Shown here piece after piece: positions 38,156 to 46,850 of a stretch of 64,000 nt of DNA. The stretch spans positions 4,359,501 to 4,423,500 of the forward strand of contig CP107926.1 of assembly GCA_036015235.1 (NCBI GenBank), given 5' to 3'. Within the stretch, counting starts at the first letter, position 1. Every line of letters starts with the position of its first letter. Origin of the DNA: Streptomyces sp. NBC_00433 (lineage in GTDB: Bacteria > Actinomycetota > Actinomycetes > Streptomycetales > Streptomycetaceae). Below the pieces are notes generated by a model, which was given only the letters and a program-made list of their open reading frames with translations, did not search any database and was not told the origin of the DNA. The position numbers and the translations under genes are program-made.

Positions 38156-39358
38156 TTACTCGTCCTGAGCCAGCCCGCGAGCAACCAAGCGCGATAGGTT
38201 GGCACGCTTAGCATTGGGCGGATTAGGAATAATCCCAGCCTCCCTCAGTTTTACCTCAGCTTCTTCGGGCTTACGCCCTTCCAACATAGCCAAAGCCCGC
38301 ACCCCGATGAGATTCCGCCGGTACGCCTCCACTGCACGTTCCAGGATGCGCCGTGGTGCCCGCACGGCTGAAGCTGCTTCCTTCTCCAGCTCGTACGCCG
38401 GACCCCAACCATATCGCTGAGCCAAATGAGAACCACTTGGTCCCCACAGTTCCTTTTTCTGCTCGGGGGAGATCATCCCCATTGTTTCGAGTTGGATGAG
38501 GACCACCGGGAAGCTAACCCGAAAATGCCGGGCAAGCAACGCAGCCGTACGCTCACTCACCGGTCTCTGCTCAGGAATCTGCTCAGTGGCAAACCACGCC
38601 CTAATGCCTTCCTCTGGTGCCAACAGGTGACGAGCAAAGGCGTCACAGCGCCTCTCACCAGGTGTTCTCCCGTCGTCCAGCTCGTGGACTTGAGCACCAT
38701 CGTTCCAGAGCAGGTGGCCGAGTTCATGAGCAAAGCTGAACCGCTGCCGTTCAGGTACGTCACACGCTCGGACAGCGATGAGTGTCGTGTCACGAGCTGG
38801 ATCAGTGGCCGTGAAGCCATCTGCAGTGCTTGGCAAATCCAAGACTGCTGTATCAACCCCGGTCAGTTGCTCAATCAACTCATCGACATCAGCGATGGGC
38901 GCACACCCGAGATCAAGTGCTGCCCGCACCCGATAAGCAAGCTCCCTAGCCTGCTGTTCCCGTGGGAGATGATCTTCAGGGAGTGACAGGCGACCGTCCG
39001 GCTTGCGTTGCTGTGTTGCGGAGAGTCCGCCTAGCTTGTCCAGGCGAGCGTCTAGCTCCAAAAGTTCGAGGGTGCGCCGAAGTGCAGCCTCACGTTGCTC
39101 CTCGTCGACCTCGTTGAGTCTCGCCGCGATCTGAACTCTCTCGCGGACTGGATCACCGCTGGTCAGCAGCCGTACGGGGATGTCGAGGGCAACTGCCAGC
39201 CGGTCCAACTCGGCGAGCGTGACGTTGGCACGAGCACCCTGTTCGATGCGGGTCAGAGTCGGTTGGGAGAGCTGTGCGCGTGCGGCGAGTTCCCGCTGGT
39301 TCAGCCCAGCACGCTCGCGTTCGCGTCGGATCCGCTCCCCCACAAGCACGAGATCCAT
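38156..39358 (-). CDS. XRE regulator fused to ImmA/IrrE-type metallopeptidase
   Basis: A 400-residue protein. Residues 1-65 are a Cro/C1-type helix-turn-helix (GERIRRERERAGLNQRELAARAQLSQPTLTRIEQG). The central domain has the zinc-protease motif FAHELGHLLW (HExxH type) followed by ERRCDAFARHLLAP with the third acidic ligand, as in ImmA and IrrE. A helical C-terminus may be the sensor. ATG 39358 follows AAGGAGG. With the PIN-like gene downstream, it probably forms a stress- or phage-responsive toxin-antitoxin pair in which the protease part controls the DNA-binding part. Confidence 0.85.
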   Translation of the reverse strand: MDLVLVGERIRRERERAGLNQRELAARAQLSQPTLTRIEQGARANVTLAELDRLAVALDIPVRLLTSGDPVRERVQIAARLNEVDEEQREAALRRTLELLELDARLDKLGGLSATQQRKPDGRLSLPEDHLPREQQARELAYRVRAALDLGCAPIADVDELIEQLTGVDTAVLDLPSTADGFTATDPARDTTLIAVRACDVPERQRFSFAHELGHLLWNDGAQVHELDDGRTPGERRCDAFARHLLAPEEGIRAWFATEQIPEQRPVSERTAALLARHFRVSFPVVLIQLETMGMISPEQKKELWGPSGSHLAQRYGWGPAYELEKEAASAVRAPRRILERAVEAYRRNLIGVRALAMLEGRKPEEAEVKLREAGIIPNPPNAKRANLSRLVARGLAQDE

Positions 39359-39493
39359 GTAGCACCTCCTTCTTGAATCTATTTTACTGACGTGATTCAG
39401 GATGGCCAGTCGTATGTCTATCACCATGCGGTGACAAGACACTGCGTACCGCAGTAGCCCAATCGGACGAAGCGAGAGCCGCGCTCGCGGCCG

Positions 39494-40070
39494 GGGTCCA
39501 TCCCCACGGGTGCGGGGAGCAGCCTGTGACCAGGCGTTTTCAGACGCTGAGGCCGGGACCATCCCCGCGGGCTCGGGGAGCGGGACGGCTCTTGGGACGT
39601 CTTCGCCGGCCAGTTGGGTTCATCCCCGCGGGCGCGGGGAGCAGTGGTTCAACTCCGGTGGTGCCCCGCCCGGAACAGGTCCATCCCCCGCGGGTGCAGG
39701 AAGCAGTCTGCAGGGGTGGTGTCCGCCCCGATGTTGATGGGTCCATCCCCGCGGTGCGGGGGCAGTCCGATGAAAATCGGGCCAGCGGGCGCGACGTCGG
39801 GTCTATCCCCGCCGGCGCGGGGAGCGGGTCGCCGAACGCTACAAGCCCGAGTACGACCTGGGTCCATCCCTACGTCTGCGGGGGGCAGCGCGAGCAGCTG
39901 CATCATCAGCGTCGTTTTGCCAGGTCCATCCCCGCGGTGCGGGGGCAGGGCTTGAGGCGGTCGTACGGCACCGTTGCGTCGGGTCCATCCCCGCGGGCGC
40001 GGGAAGCAGGAGGCGATGGTGTCCCACATTTTGCGGATGCCAGGTCCATCCCCGCGGGCGCGGGGAGCAG
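39494..40070 (-). CRISPR. CRISPR array 2: ten degenerate type I-E-like repeats
   Basis: Repeats start at 39494, 39555, 39616, 39677, 39739, 39799, 39860, 39921, 39981 and 40042. Most are 29 bp, but some are 27-30 bp with indels. Spacers are 32-33 bp throughout. The + strand core is CATCCCCGCGGGCGCGGGGA. Repeats 5 and 8 share the same two deletions. No cas genes and no obvious leader are adjacent. Point changes in nearly every repeat suggest an old array that is no longer homogenised. Confidence 0.9.
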
Positions 40071-40177
40071 CCTCGTTCACCCGCGGGTTCGCTCGAAGGC
40101 CAACCTGATTCTGGCCAACTGCAACGAACGGCGAAACCCCGTTTTCCACAGGCACCCATGTGCCTCGGACACGCCTC

Positions 40178-41059
40178 TCAAAGAATCCCCTCCCACTTCC
40201 AGGGCCGAGGGCCGCAACGTCCTCGCAGACAATCCACACGGTGTTTAGCCTGATCGCTCCATCGGGGACGGGTAGCCGCGTGCTGGGCAGCGTAAGTGAC
40301 CAGGCGGAGTTCGCGGGTGCGGGCGAGCGTGTCATAGCCCTGCCACTCTGTAACGTCGCGCCCATACAGCGCGCAGAAACGGGCGTAGTCGTGTTCGGTG
40401 ACGGCGCCGGTCGTCCTGGTGCGCACCGCCGTTGAGGTGAGGTCCCACTCTGGCGGCCCGACGGAGAACCGTTCCAGGTCCATCAGCAGGCGGTCACCGC
40501 TGACGCGCACGATATTGCCGGGCCAGGCGTCGCCGTGGACAGCGCATTCGGGCAGTCCCGACGGAAGGCCGACATCCCAGCGCTGGGCGAGTTCGTCGTG
40601 CAGGTCGAGGAGCCAGCGGCGGTCGCTGTCGGGAAGCGTGGTGGCGGCGATGAGGCGTTCCCGTACGCGCACGAAAGGGTCCAGACGGCCAATCGCGAAG
40701 TCGGGCTGTGGCAAGGCGTGGAGGTCCCGCAAGGCCAGGGCGACATCGTCGATCGTGCCGTGGGTGTGGGACGGGACCTCCTCCCAGAAGGTGATGACGT
40801 GTCCGGCTCGTTCAAGGGGCTGCTCGACATCGAGGGGCGCGACCGCACGGACGCCGTTGTCGGCAAGCCAGCGGGCAACGCGTATTTCTCTCAAGGCCGT
40901 GGCCAGCCGGTCCGGCGGTGCGATCCGTACGACCACTCCTGAGACACGCCATATCTGATTCTCAGCAATCCGTACGGGCTCGGCCCCCCGCGAATCAATG
41001 CCGACCGCGGCGCACGCTTCGTCGAGCGCCGCGCGGCCGCGTTCCGACGTGCTCGTCAT
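40178..41059 (-). CDS. Phosphotransferase (APH/choline-kinase-like) family protein
   Basis: A 293-residue protein kinase-like-fold enzyme. The catalytic loop CAVHGDAWPGNIV and the metal-binding LLMDLERFSVGPPEWDL replace the usual HGDLxxxN and IDW/D motifs of aminoglycoside phosphotransferases. The substrate is unknown; it could be an antibiotic, a sugar or a homoserine-type small molecule. It overlaps the upstream XRE gene by four bases, so the regulator and this enzyme are coupled. It starts at ATG 41059. Confidence 0.83.
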   Translation of the reverse strand: MTSTSERGRAALDEACAAVGIDSRGAEPVRIAENQIWRVSGVVVRIAPPDRLATALREIRVARWLADNGVRAVAPLDVEQPLERAGHVITFWEEVPSHTHGTIDDVALALRDLHALPQPDFAIGRLDPFVRVRERLIAATTLPDSDRRWLLDLHDELAQRWDVGLPSGLPECAVHGDAWPGNIVRVSGDRLLMDLERFSVGPPEWDLTSTAVRTRTTGAVTEHDYARFCALYGRDVTEWQGYDTLARTRELRLVTYAAQHAATRPRWSDQAKHRVDCLRGRCGPRPWKWEGIL

Positions 41060-42459
41060 GCATGCAAGCTAGCGCCGATCCTCTCCCGCAGGGCAAGCGC
41101 CTCCGGGAGCTTCGGGTGACGAGCCGAGAAGCGTCCCAGTTCGCGCAAGTCCTCTGCCGCCCGGCGCGAGGTCAGCCCGCCGCTGAAGTCCAAAGCGCGG
41201 TGGCCGATCGACGCGGCCTCGCGCGGGTCGCCCTTGAGCATGACCAGCGCGGCGAGCTTGGTGCACGAGATCGCCTTGGACCGGACGAATGCCGGCGCGT
41301 GCCCCCGTACAGCACTTTGGAACCGCTCCGCGGCCGGCGTCGGATCGTGACCATCCACTCCCACCGCGAGGTCCCAAAGGGCGTGCGCGGTATCTCCGTT
41401 GTGCTGGGCTTCGTCGTAGTAGGCCATCCACGGTGGTTCCTCGGCGGGACGGCGCTGGGCGAAAGCGTCGTCGGCCGCGCCCACTGCGGACAGCGTTTCC
41501 TGGACGTTGTGCAGCTTCGCGAAAGCCCGTGCGCGGGCGGTGTGCAGCATCGCCCGCTCCGAAGCGGTGAGCCGGTCGGATCGGACCAGCCCCTTCTCCG
41601 CGTTCGTCAGCCCGTCGTCGCCGTCGCCGATCCAGATCGCCTGGCGCGCCAGGAAGGAGTATCCCTTGGCCCGGAGGTGCCAGTGCTTGCCCTCTTCCGC
41701 GCACTCGACCGCGACTTTGAAAGCGACACGAGCCTCCTCGTGCCGGCAGACGTCGAACTGCGAGGCCCCGGCGACGAGTCCGAGCCGAGCAAGGGCGGCA
41801 AGGAAGTCGGCTCTGAGCCGGGGCGGACAGTCAGCGGAGAGCAGGCTGACTGCCCAGCGCATGCAGTTGCCTGCCAACTCCCCGACCAGGCCGCCGCTGC
41901 CGTGCGAGTTGTCCCAACCTTGAAGCACGTTGGCGATGTCGAGGAGTTGGTCGATCTCGTTCCTGGTGATCCGTTCGGGGACGGGCGGCGGGGCCACAGG
42001 GCTGAGGAGGCGGGTCAGCTCCAGCGGAGCGAGGGTGGCAAGGCTGCCGACGGCGAGGAAGGCACGACGTTCCACAGGCTCAGGACTCCTGTTCGGCGCA
42101 GTTGGGTCACCTCCCCCCAGCATGCGCCCCCGATGTGCCCTCCGGGTTCCCTCCTCTTGCCCTCGGCCCAATGAATCCGCATCAGCGCGGCATTTATCCG
42201 CATCGCCAAAGGTCATTCCCCACGCGCGAGCGAACAGCCCGCCCGTCTCCAGGACTTCGTCCAGCCGCGCAGCTAAGTCCTCCGGGCACCGGTATTCGCC
42301 GCGCTCGATCTTCAGGACGACATCCACGCTGACCTGCACCCGAGCCGCAAGCGCGCCAGCGGTCTTGAAGCCGCAGGCCTTACGGCGCAGGCGGATCTCA
42401 TGGCCGTACCACGCCTCCGGTGAGGCGGTCGGGTCGAGGACCTTCTCCGGCTGCGGCAT
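41056..42459 (-). CDS. XRE family regulator with TPR-like C-terminal domain
   Basis: A 467-residue streptomycete regulator. The N-terminal helix-turn-helix is EIRLRRKACGFKTAGALAARVQVSVDVVLKIERGEY (residues 20-55), followed by an EERRAFLAVGS-type linker and a long helical repeat region (AVECAEEGKHWHLRAKGYSFLARQA, LTASERAMLHTARARAFAKLH). This architecture resembles actinobacterial regulators that sense peptides or metabolites. I chose ATG 42459. It is divergent from the nucleotide operon at 42621 and may regulate it. Confidence 0.8.
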   Translation of the reverse strand: MPQPEKVLDPTASPEAWYGHEIRLRRKACGFKTAGALAARVQVSVDVVLKIERGEYRCPEDLAARLDEVLETGGLFARAWGMTFGDADKCRADADSLGRGQEEGTRRAHRGRMLGGGDPTAPNRSPEPVERRAFLAVGSLATLAPLELTRLLSPVAPPPVPERITRNEIDQLLDIANVLQGWDNSHGSGGLVGELAGNCMRWAVSLLSADCPPRLRADFLAALARLGLVAGASQFDVCRHEEARVAFKVAVECAEEGKHWHLRAKGYSFLARQAIWIGDGDDGLTNAEKGLVRSDRLTASERAMLHTARARAFAKLHNVQETLSAVGAADDAFAQRRPAEEPPWMAYYDEAQHNGDTAHALWDLAVGVDGHDPTPAAERFQSAVRGHAPAFVRSKAISCTKLAALVMLKGDPREAASIGHRALDFSGGLTSRRAAEDLRELGRFSARHPKLPEALALRERIGASLHA

Positions 42460-42620
42460 ACGCGCTCCTGCCTCCCGATGAGGATTCCCGCCGGTATCCA
42501 CATCGCCCTCTGCCCGCTCGGCTTCCGGGCTGTCTCAATGGTTGCTGACCGCTGCTGAACCAGTACACACCGCAGCCGGATTCCCGTGGGCGGGTTTCCG
42601 GGCAACGAACTGGACTTGCC

Positions 42621-43109
42621 ATGACGAACCTTCTTGAAGCCGCGCCGCCAGGAGCACGCAGCACTGCTCAGAGCGGCCCCGGGCAGTTGCTGATCGAGCT
42701 GGAGCTGCCAGCCAAGTCCATCCACCACGCCAAGACGATCGCGCGGGAAAACGTCTGCCTGTGGGGCCTGGACGAGCTGGCGACGGACATCGGGCTCACC
42801 CTCGCAGAGCTGCTGACCAACGTCATGCGTCATGCGGCGCCGCCGACCGGTCACGGGCATCCCAAGGTCGGCCGCTGCCTCGTCCAGCGCGTCCCCGGAG
42901 GGATCGTGGTGATCGTCCACGACGACGATCCCACGCTGCCGCAGGAGCGGGAGGTCGACGTGAACAGCCTCGACGGCCGCGGCCTCATGCTCGTGCGCGC
43001 GCTCGCCGCAGACGTGACCGTGGTGCCGAGCCCGACGGGGAAGGACATCGTCGCCGTCTTCACGTCCTCTACCGATTCGGTACGCGCCGAACAGGACTCG
43101 CTGAAGTGA
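42621..43109 (+). CDS. Anti-sigma-factor-like ATP-binding protein (HATPase_c_2)
   Basis: A 162-residue GHKL ATPase of the RsbW type. The N box LTLAELLTNVMRHAAPP (residues 58-74) and the G1/G2 motifs DVNSLDGRGLMLVRALA are clear. Streptomyces has many such proteins, mostly of unknown target. It starts the operon of eight overlapping or closely spaced genes and overlaps the next gene by four bases. Confidence 0.82.
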   Translation: MTNLLEAAPPGARSTAQSGPGQLLIELELPAKSIHHAKTIARENVCLWGLDELATDIGLTLAELLTNVMRHAAPPTGHGHPKVGRCLVQRVPGGIVVIVHDDDPTLPQEREVDVNSLDGRGLMLVRALAADVTVVPSPTGKDIVAVFTSSTDSVRAEQDSLK

Positions 43110-43462
43110 CGGATTCCGTGTCCTTGCCGCCCGCCGGCCGCCGAACGCGTAAGGCACCCGGTCGCCTTCACCAGGAGCCCGAGGCGGTGACCTGGGCGAG
43201 GGAGAAAGCAGGCCTGACCAAACGGGCCTTGGCCAGCCGGCTCGGGATATCCGAGCAGCTCATGGGCGAGATCGAGAGCGGCTGGCGGAGCGCCACCCCC
43301 GCAAACCTGATGAAGATCGCCGACGCGCTGAACTGCCCCTTGGTGCTCCTTGAGCGCAAACGCTCCGGAACCACTTCGAGCCCCGGTATCCCGTCCCCGT
43401 TGGCGGCCGAGGCCTGTACGAACCCGCCCCTACATCGTCCTGATCTGGAGACGCCATGCTGA
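43106..43462 (+). CDS. XRE helix-turn-helix regulator
   Basis: A 118-residue protein with a Cro/C1-type domain (VTWAREKAGLTKRALASRLGISEQLMGEIESGWRSATPANLMKIADAL, residues 29-76) and a short basic tail. GTG start, overlapping the preceding stop. It overlaps the TS-like gene by seven bases. With the ATPase it is a probable local control unit of the operon. Confidence 0.82.
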   Translation: MTDSVSLPPAGRRTRKAPGRLHQEPEAVTWAREKAGLTKRALASRLGISEQLMGEIESGWRSATPANLMKIADALNCPLVLLERKRSGTTSSPGIPSPLAAEACTNPPLHRPDLETPC

Positions 43463-44475
43463 CTCCTCGCGACTTCCCCGGCCTGGAAGCGGCCTACCTG
43501 GCCCTGCTGACGCAGGTCAGCGACGATTTCGAGTTCCGCATAGCGCCGCGCGGCAACGACGCCCGCGAAGTGATCGGCGTCGGTTTCCGGCTGCCGGACC
43601 CGCGGCAGCGCCTGCCGTATCTGGCAGCCCGCAGGGTCAACCCGGTGTTCCATTTCGCCGAGGCGCTGTGGCACCTGGCCGGACGCCGGGACCTGGAGAT
43701 GATCGGCTACTACGCGCCGTCGATGGCATCCAGCTCACGCGACGGCGTACACATCAACGGCTCGTCGTACGGGCACCGCATCCTCACCCCGGCCACGGGG
43801 GCGGACCGTTCGGCGTTCGACCGCGTACTGGAGCTGCTGAGGCGCGAGACCGACAGCAAACGCGGCTTCCTGCCGGTGTTCACCGCCGACGAGCTGGCCG
43901 TCGACGGCAACCCGGACATGGCGTGCCTGGCCGCTCTGCACCTGCTCCCGCGGGACGGACAGCTCCACATGGTCTGCACGATGCGGGCCAACGATCTGGA
44001 TCGCGGGCTGCTCTCGGACGTCTTCTCGTTCACCATGTTCCAGGAGTACGCCGCCGTCCAGCTCGGCCTGGAGCTGGGCTCCTACACGCACCACATCGGC
44101 TCGGCGCACATCTGCGACCGCGACGCCGAGCGGGTCCGGCAGGTTCTCGACGAGGCCACTCAGCGGGCGGCACCCCTGCACTTCGAGTTCCCGCCGATGC
44201 CTGCCACGACCACACCGGCGACGATCGCCCGGGTCCTGGAGCACGAGGAGGGTCTGCGTACCAACGCCGTCTCCTACCGCGTCGCCGACATCGAAACGAT
44301 GGGCCTGGACCCGTACTGGCAGCAGGTCCTGCTGCTGTTCGAGGTGTACCGGCAGATCGTCCACGAGGACCCCGACCACGTCGACCCCCAGTTGCTGGAC
44401 CCGCTGTGGCCGGGCCTTCGCTGGCTGCTCGGCCGCAAGTGGCCGGCCTGTGCCACTGCGGCGGACACCCGTTGA
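43456..44475 (+). CDS. Thymidylate synthase homologue, predicted cytidine-nucleotide hydroxymethylase
   Basis: A 339-residue member of the thymidylate synthase superfamily. Hand alignment to E. coli ThyA is gapless through the catalytic core. Cys157 matches Cys146 (nucleophile), Arg177 matches Arg166 (phosphate), Asp180 matches Asp169, and His218 matches His207; the spacings of 20, 3 and 30 residues are exact. The dUMP-recognising Asn177 is Asp188 here, and Tyr209 is Cys220. Asn to Asp at this position is the hallmark of dCMP and CMP hydroxymethylases (T4 gp42, MilA). I therefore predict methylene transfer to a cytidine nucleotide. Genes for an NDP kinase, a radical SAM enzyme and a nucleoside-kinase-like ATPase follow. 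Confidence 0.75.
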   Translation: MLTPRDFPGLEAAYLALLTQVSDDFEFRIAPRGNDAREVIGVGFRLPDPRQRLPYLAARRVNPVFHFAEALWHLAGRRDLEMIGYYAPSMASSSRDGVHINGSSYGHRILTPATGADRSAFDRVLELLRRETDSKRGFLPVFTADELAVDGNPDMACLAALHLLPRDGQLHMVCTMRANDLDRGLLSDVFSFTMFQEYAAVQLGLELGSYTHHIGSAHICDRDAERVRQVLDEATQRAAPLHFEFPPMPATTTPATIARVLEHEEGLRTNAVSYRVADIETMGLDPYWQQVLLLFEVYRQIVHEDPDHVDPQLLDPLWPGLRWLLGRKWPACATAADTR

Positions 44476-45020
44476 CCAGGAAGCTGCCCCACAGCGGTGC
44501 CGTGGTGGACGGGGTCGACTGGACCCGCTGGTCGGTGATCCTGTGCAAGCCGGACGCCGGCGAGCGCGGGCTGAACGACACCGTCCTGAGCCGACTCGCC
44601 CTGCCGGGAGTCGAGTTGTCCGGGCGGTGTGAGGTGATCGTCGAGGCATGGCAGATCCACGTCCACTACTGGGATCTGCTAGTGGACAAGGACTGGTTCC
44701 CTGACCGCGACATCCCGGCCTGCCTCGACGCGGAGTACGTCGGCCGGACCGTCACCGTCGCCCTCGCCTACGGGCCACCCGGCGTCCACCCGCGGCTTCG
44801 TGCTGTCCTCGGCCACTTCGACCCGACCCGCGCAGCCGGGGGCACAATCCGCGGCGACCACGGCGACGACTCCCTCGACAAAGCGCTCGCCGAACACCGG
44901 CTCGTCCGCAACCTCGTCCACACCTCCGACGACGCCGAAGCCGCCCGCCGCGACTTCGGTACCTGGTACGGCGCCGCACGCCGCGACCTGCTCATCCCAC
45001 GTCCGCGTACCACGGCGTGA
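44472..45020 (+). CDS. Nucleoside-diphosphate-kinase-like protein
   Basis: A 182-residue protein with clear NDP kinase motifs: WSVILCKPDAGERGLNDTVLSRL (the KPDxxxRGL strand-helix), FDPTRAAGGTIRGDHG (TxPxxAxxGTIRGDxg), and RNLVHTSDDAEAARRDF, which keeps the phosphorylated His of NLIHGSD. It would transfer phosphate between nucleoside di- and triphosphates. Compared with Ndk (about 140 residues) it has a 20-residue N-terminal extension and an insert. TTG 44472 overlaps the preceding stop; an internal GTG near 44502 could be used instead. Adjacent to the TS homologue, it suggests conversion of the modified nucleotide to a triphosphate. Confidence 0.78.
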   Translation: MTRKLPHSGAVVDGVDWTRWSVILCKPDAGERGLNDTVLSRLALPGVELSGRCEVIVEAWQIHVHYWDLLVDKDWFPDRDIPACLDAEYVGRTVTVALAYGPPGVHPRLRAVLGHFDPTRAAGGTIRGDHGDDSLDKALAEHRLVRNLVHTSDDAEAARRDFGTWYGAARRDLLIPRPRTTA

Positions 45021-45051
45021 CGCCTACTTCCCCTCATGTGAAGGAGCCTCC

Positions 45052-46248
45052 ATGGACACCGCCGGGACGACCAACACGCGCCACGCACTGCCGATCCTCG
45101 ACTCGGGACAGATCAGCGCTCTCAAGCCCGCCCTGGCCGACGTGATCGAATACCGCAAGTCCGGCCTGTCGCTGAACTGGATCGTGGGCTGCCCCCTGGA
45201 GTGCGGGTATTGCGTCCGCCACCTGTTCGACAACTTCGGCATGAAGGTCCCTCGCCGCCTGATGAGTGACGAGCAAGCCGTCCAAGCGCTGGTCGGCCAC
45301 CGTTACTTCCGCCCGCACAGCACGCCCATCCAGCTCCTCAACCGCGCCACCGACCCGATGCTGCCGGTGGTCAAACCGCACCTGTTCACCGTCCTGCGCG
45401 CGCTGGACGCACAGGAGCTGACCAACCACGTCCTGGTCATCACCCGCTGGCGCGTCACCCCCGAGGACTGCGCCGCCCTCAACTCCTTACGCCACCTTCG
45501 AGTGACCGTCCTGGTCACGCACTCCGGCATCGACCACCAGGGCATCGAACCGGTCGACTCGCGTATTGGCGCCGACAGCCTGCGCACCCTGTTCGAGCAC
45601 GCCGAGCGGTACCGCACGGTGCTGTACTGGCGGCCCATCGTGCCCGGCCTCAACGACTCCGAGGCCCACCTGCACCGCGCCCGCGAACTGTCCGCGTACG
45701 CCCACGCGACAGTCTTCACCGGCCTGTTCTTCCGCCAGGAGATCGCCGACTACTACCAGGCCCACGGCCTGCCGTTGCCGTATGAGGACACCGCACGCCG
45801 CAAGATCATGCCCGAGCAGGCGGAGCAACGAATCCTGGACTACTTCCACACCCCGGAAGCCGCCAACGCCCAGTGGGGCGCACTGTTCCGCAAGACCAGC
45901 TGCGCTGTGGCGTACGCCCACGGGGAAGCCGACTACAACGGCCACTACGGCATCCGCGAGCTCTGCGACATTTGCCCGTCCGAGCAGATCGCGCGCTGCG
46001 CCGGCGCCTGGGTACGACCGGGCCTCGCCCAGGTAACCGCCGACGCGCGCGCCCTCGGGGCAACCGGCCCCGTCGAGATCGACGAACGCGCCATCATCGT
46101 CGAAGGCCTGGACGAACCGCCGCGCTACTTCCTCCAGCACGGCTACGGCTTCCAGTGCCACGACCGCAGCAAGCCGCACCACCACCGCCTGCACGGACGC
46201 GCCCCAATCGGATGGCCCGGACCGGCGGAGAACGGAACCGCCCCGTGA
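45052..46248 (+). CDS. Radical SAM protein
   Basis: A 398-residue radical SAM enzyme. The 4Fe-4S motif is CPLECGYC (CX3CX2C, residues 47-54), preceded by LNWIVG. A second Cys group near the C-terminus (CDICPSEQIARCAG) might bind another cluster. The core resembles SplB/photolyase-like radical SAM proteins acting on nucleic acids or nucleotides, but I cannot name a substrate. ATG 45052 follows AAGGAG. It is the only gene of the operon that does not overlap its upstream neighbour (31-bp gap). Confidence 0.83.
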   Translation: MDTAGTTNTRHALPILDSGQISALKPALADVIEYRKSGLSLNWIVGCPLECGYCVRHLFDNFGMKVPRRLMSDEQAVQALVGHRYFRPHSTPIQLLNRATDPMLPVVKPHLFTVLRALDAQELTNHVLVITRWRVTPEDCAALNSLRHLRVTVLVTHSGIDHQGIEPVDSRIGADSLRTLFEHAERYRTVLYWRPIVPGLNDSEAHLHRARELSAYAHATVFTGLFFRQEIADYYQAHGLPLPYEDTARRKIMPEQAEQRILDYFHTPEAANAQWGALFRKTSCAVAYAHGEADYNGHYGIRELCDICPSEQIARCAGAWVRPGLAQVTADARALGATGPVEIDERAIIVEGLDEPPRYFLQHGYGFQCHDRSKPHHHRLHGRAPIGWPGPAENGTAP

Positions 46249-46850
46249 ACTACAGCGCCTGGCCGGCACTGTTCGTCGTGGACGTCGAGGGCAACGGCGC
46301 CAGCCCGCCCGACCTAGTCGAAGTCGCCGCGCTCCCGATCCAGGACGGCCAGCCCGACACCTCCACCGCCGGGGCGTGGCTGATCCGCCCACCCCGGCCC
46401 GTCACCCCGCGCGCCGCCCACGTCCACGGCCTGACCAACGACCGCCTCGCCACCGCACCCCCGTGGGACGACGTCTCCGGCGCCGTCCACGACCTCCTCG
46501 GCACCGCATGGATCTGCGCCCACAACGCCCACACCGACTACCGCGTCCTGACCGCCCACCTGCCCGACTGGCAGCCCACCGGAGTCCTGGACACCCTCCG
46601 CCTGGCCAAGACCACCCACCCCGACCTGCCCGGCTACAGCCTTGACGCCCTCATCACCCACCTCACCCCCGACCTGAGCGCCGCGCCCGCGGCGGGCCGG
46701 CACCGCGCCACCTTCGACGCCTACGCCACCGCCCAACTGCTCATCTCCATGGCCGCCCACTACCCCACCTGGGACGAACTCGTCACCGCAGCCGTCCCAC
46801 CCAGCCTGCCCGGCGCCCCACAACCCGAAGAGGACCCAACCCTGTGGTGA
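46245..46850 (+). CDS. DEDD-type 3'-5' exonuclease domain protein
   Basis: A 201-residue DnaQ-like exonuclease. The acidic residues are Asp and Glu in FVVDVEGNG (Exo I), Asp in HNAHTDYRVL (Exo II), and a His/Asp pair in RHRATFDAYATAQLL (Exo III, DEDDh type). It could degrade or proofread nucleic acid, or hydrolyse nucleotides. GTG start overlapping the radical SAM stop; the 3' end overlaps the next gene. Confidence 0.82.
   Translation: MNYSAWPALFVVDVEGNGASPPDLVEVAALPIQDGQPDTSTAGAWLIRPPRPVTPRAAHVHGLTNDRLATAPPWDDVSGAVHDLLGTAWICAHNAHTDYRVLTAHLPDWQPTGVLDTLRLAKTTHPDLPGYSLDALITHLTPDLSAAPAAGRHRATFDAYATAQLLISMAAHYPTWDELVTAAVPPSLPGAPQPEEDPTLW

Noticed and set aside
39526..40248. Frame with repeated GSIPAGAGS-like peptides
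   Set aside because: This is the translation of the CRISPR repeats, not a protein.
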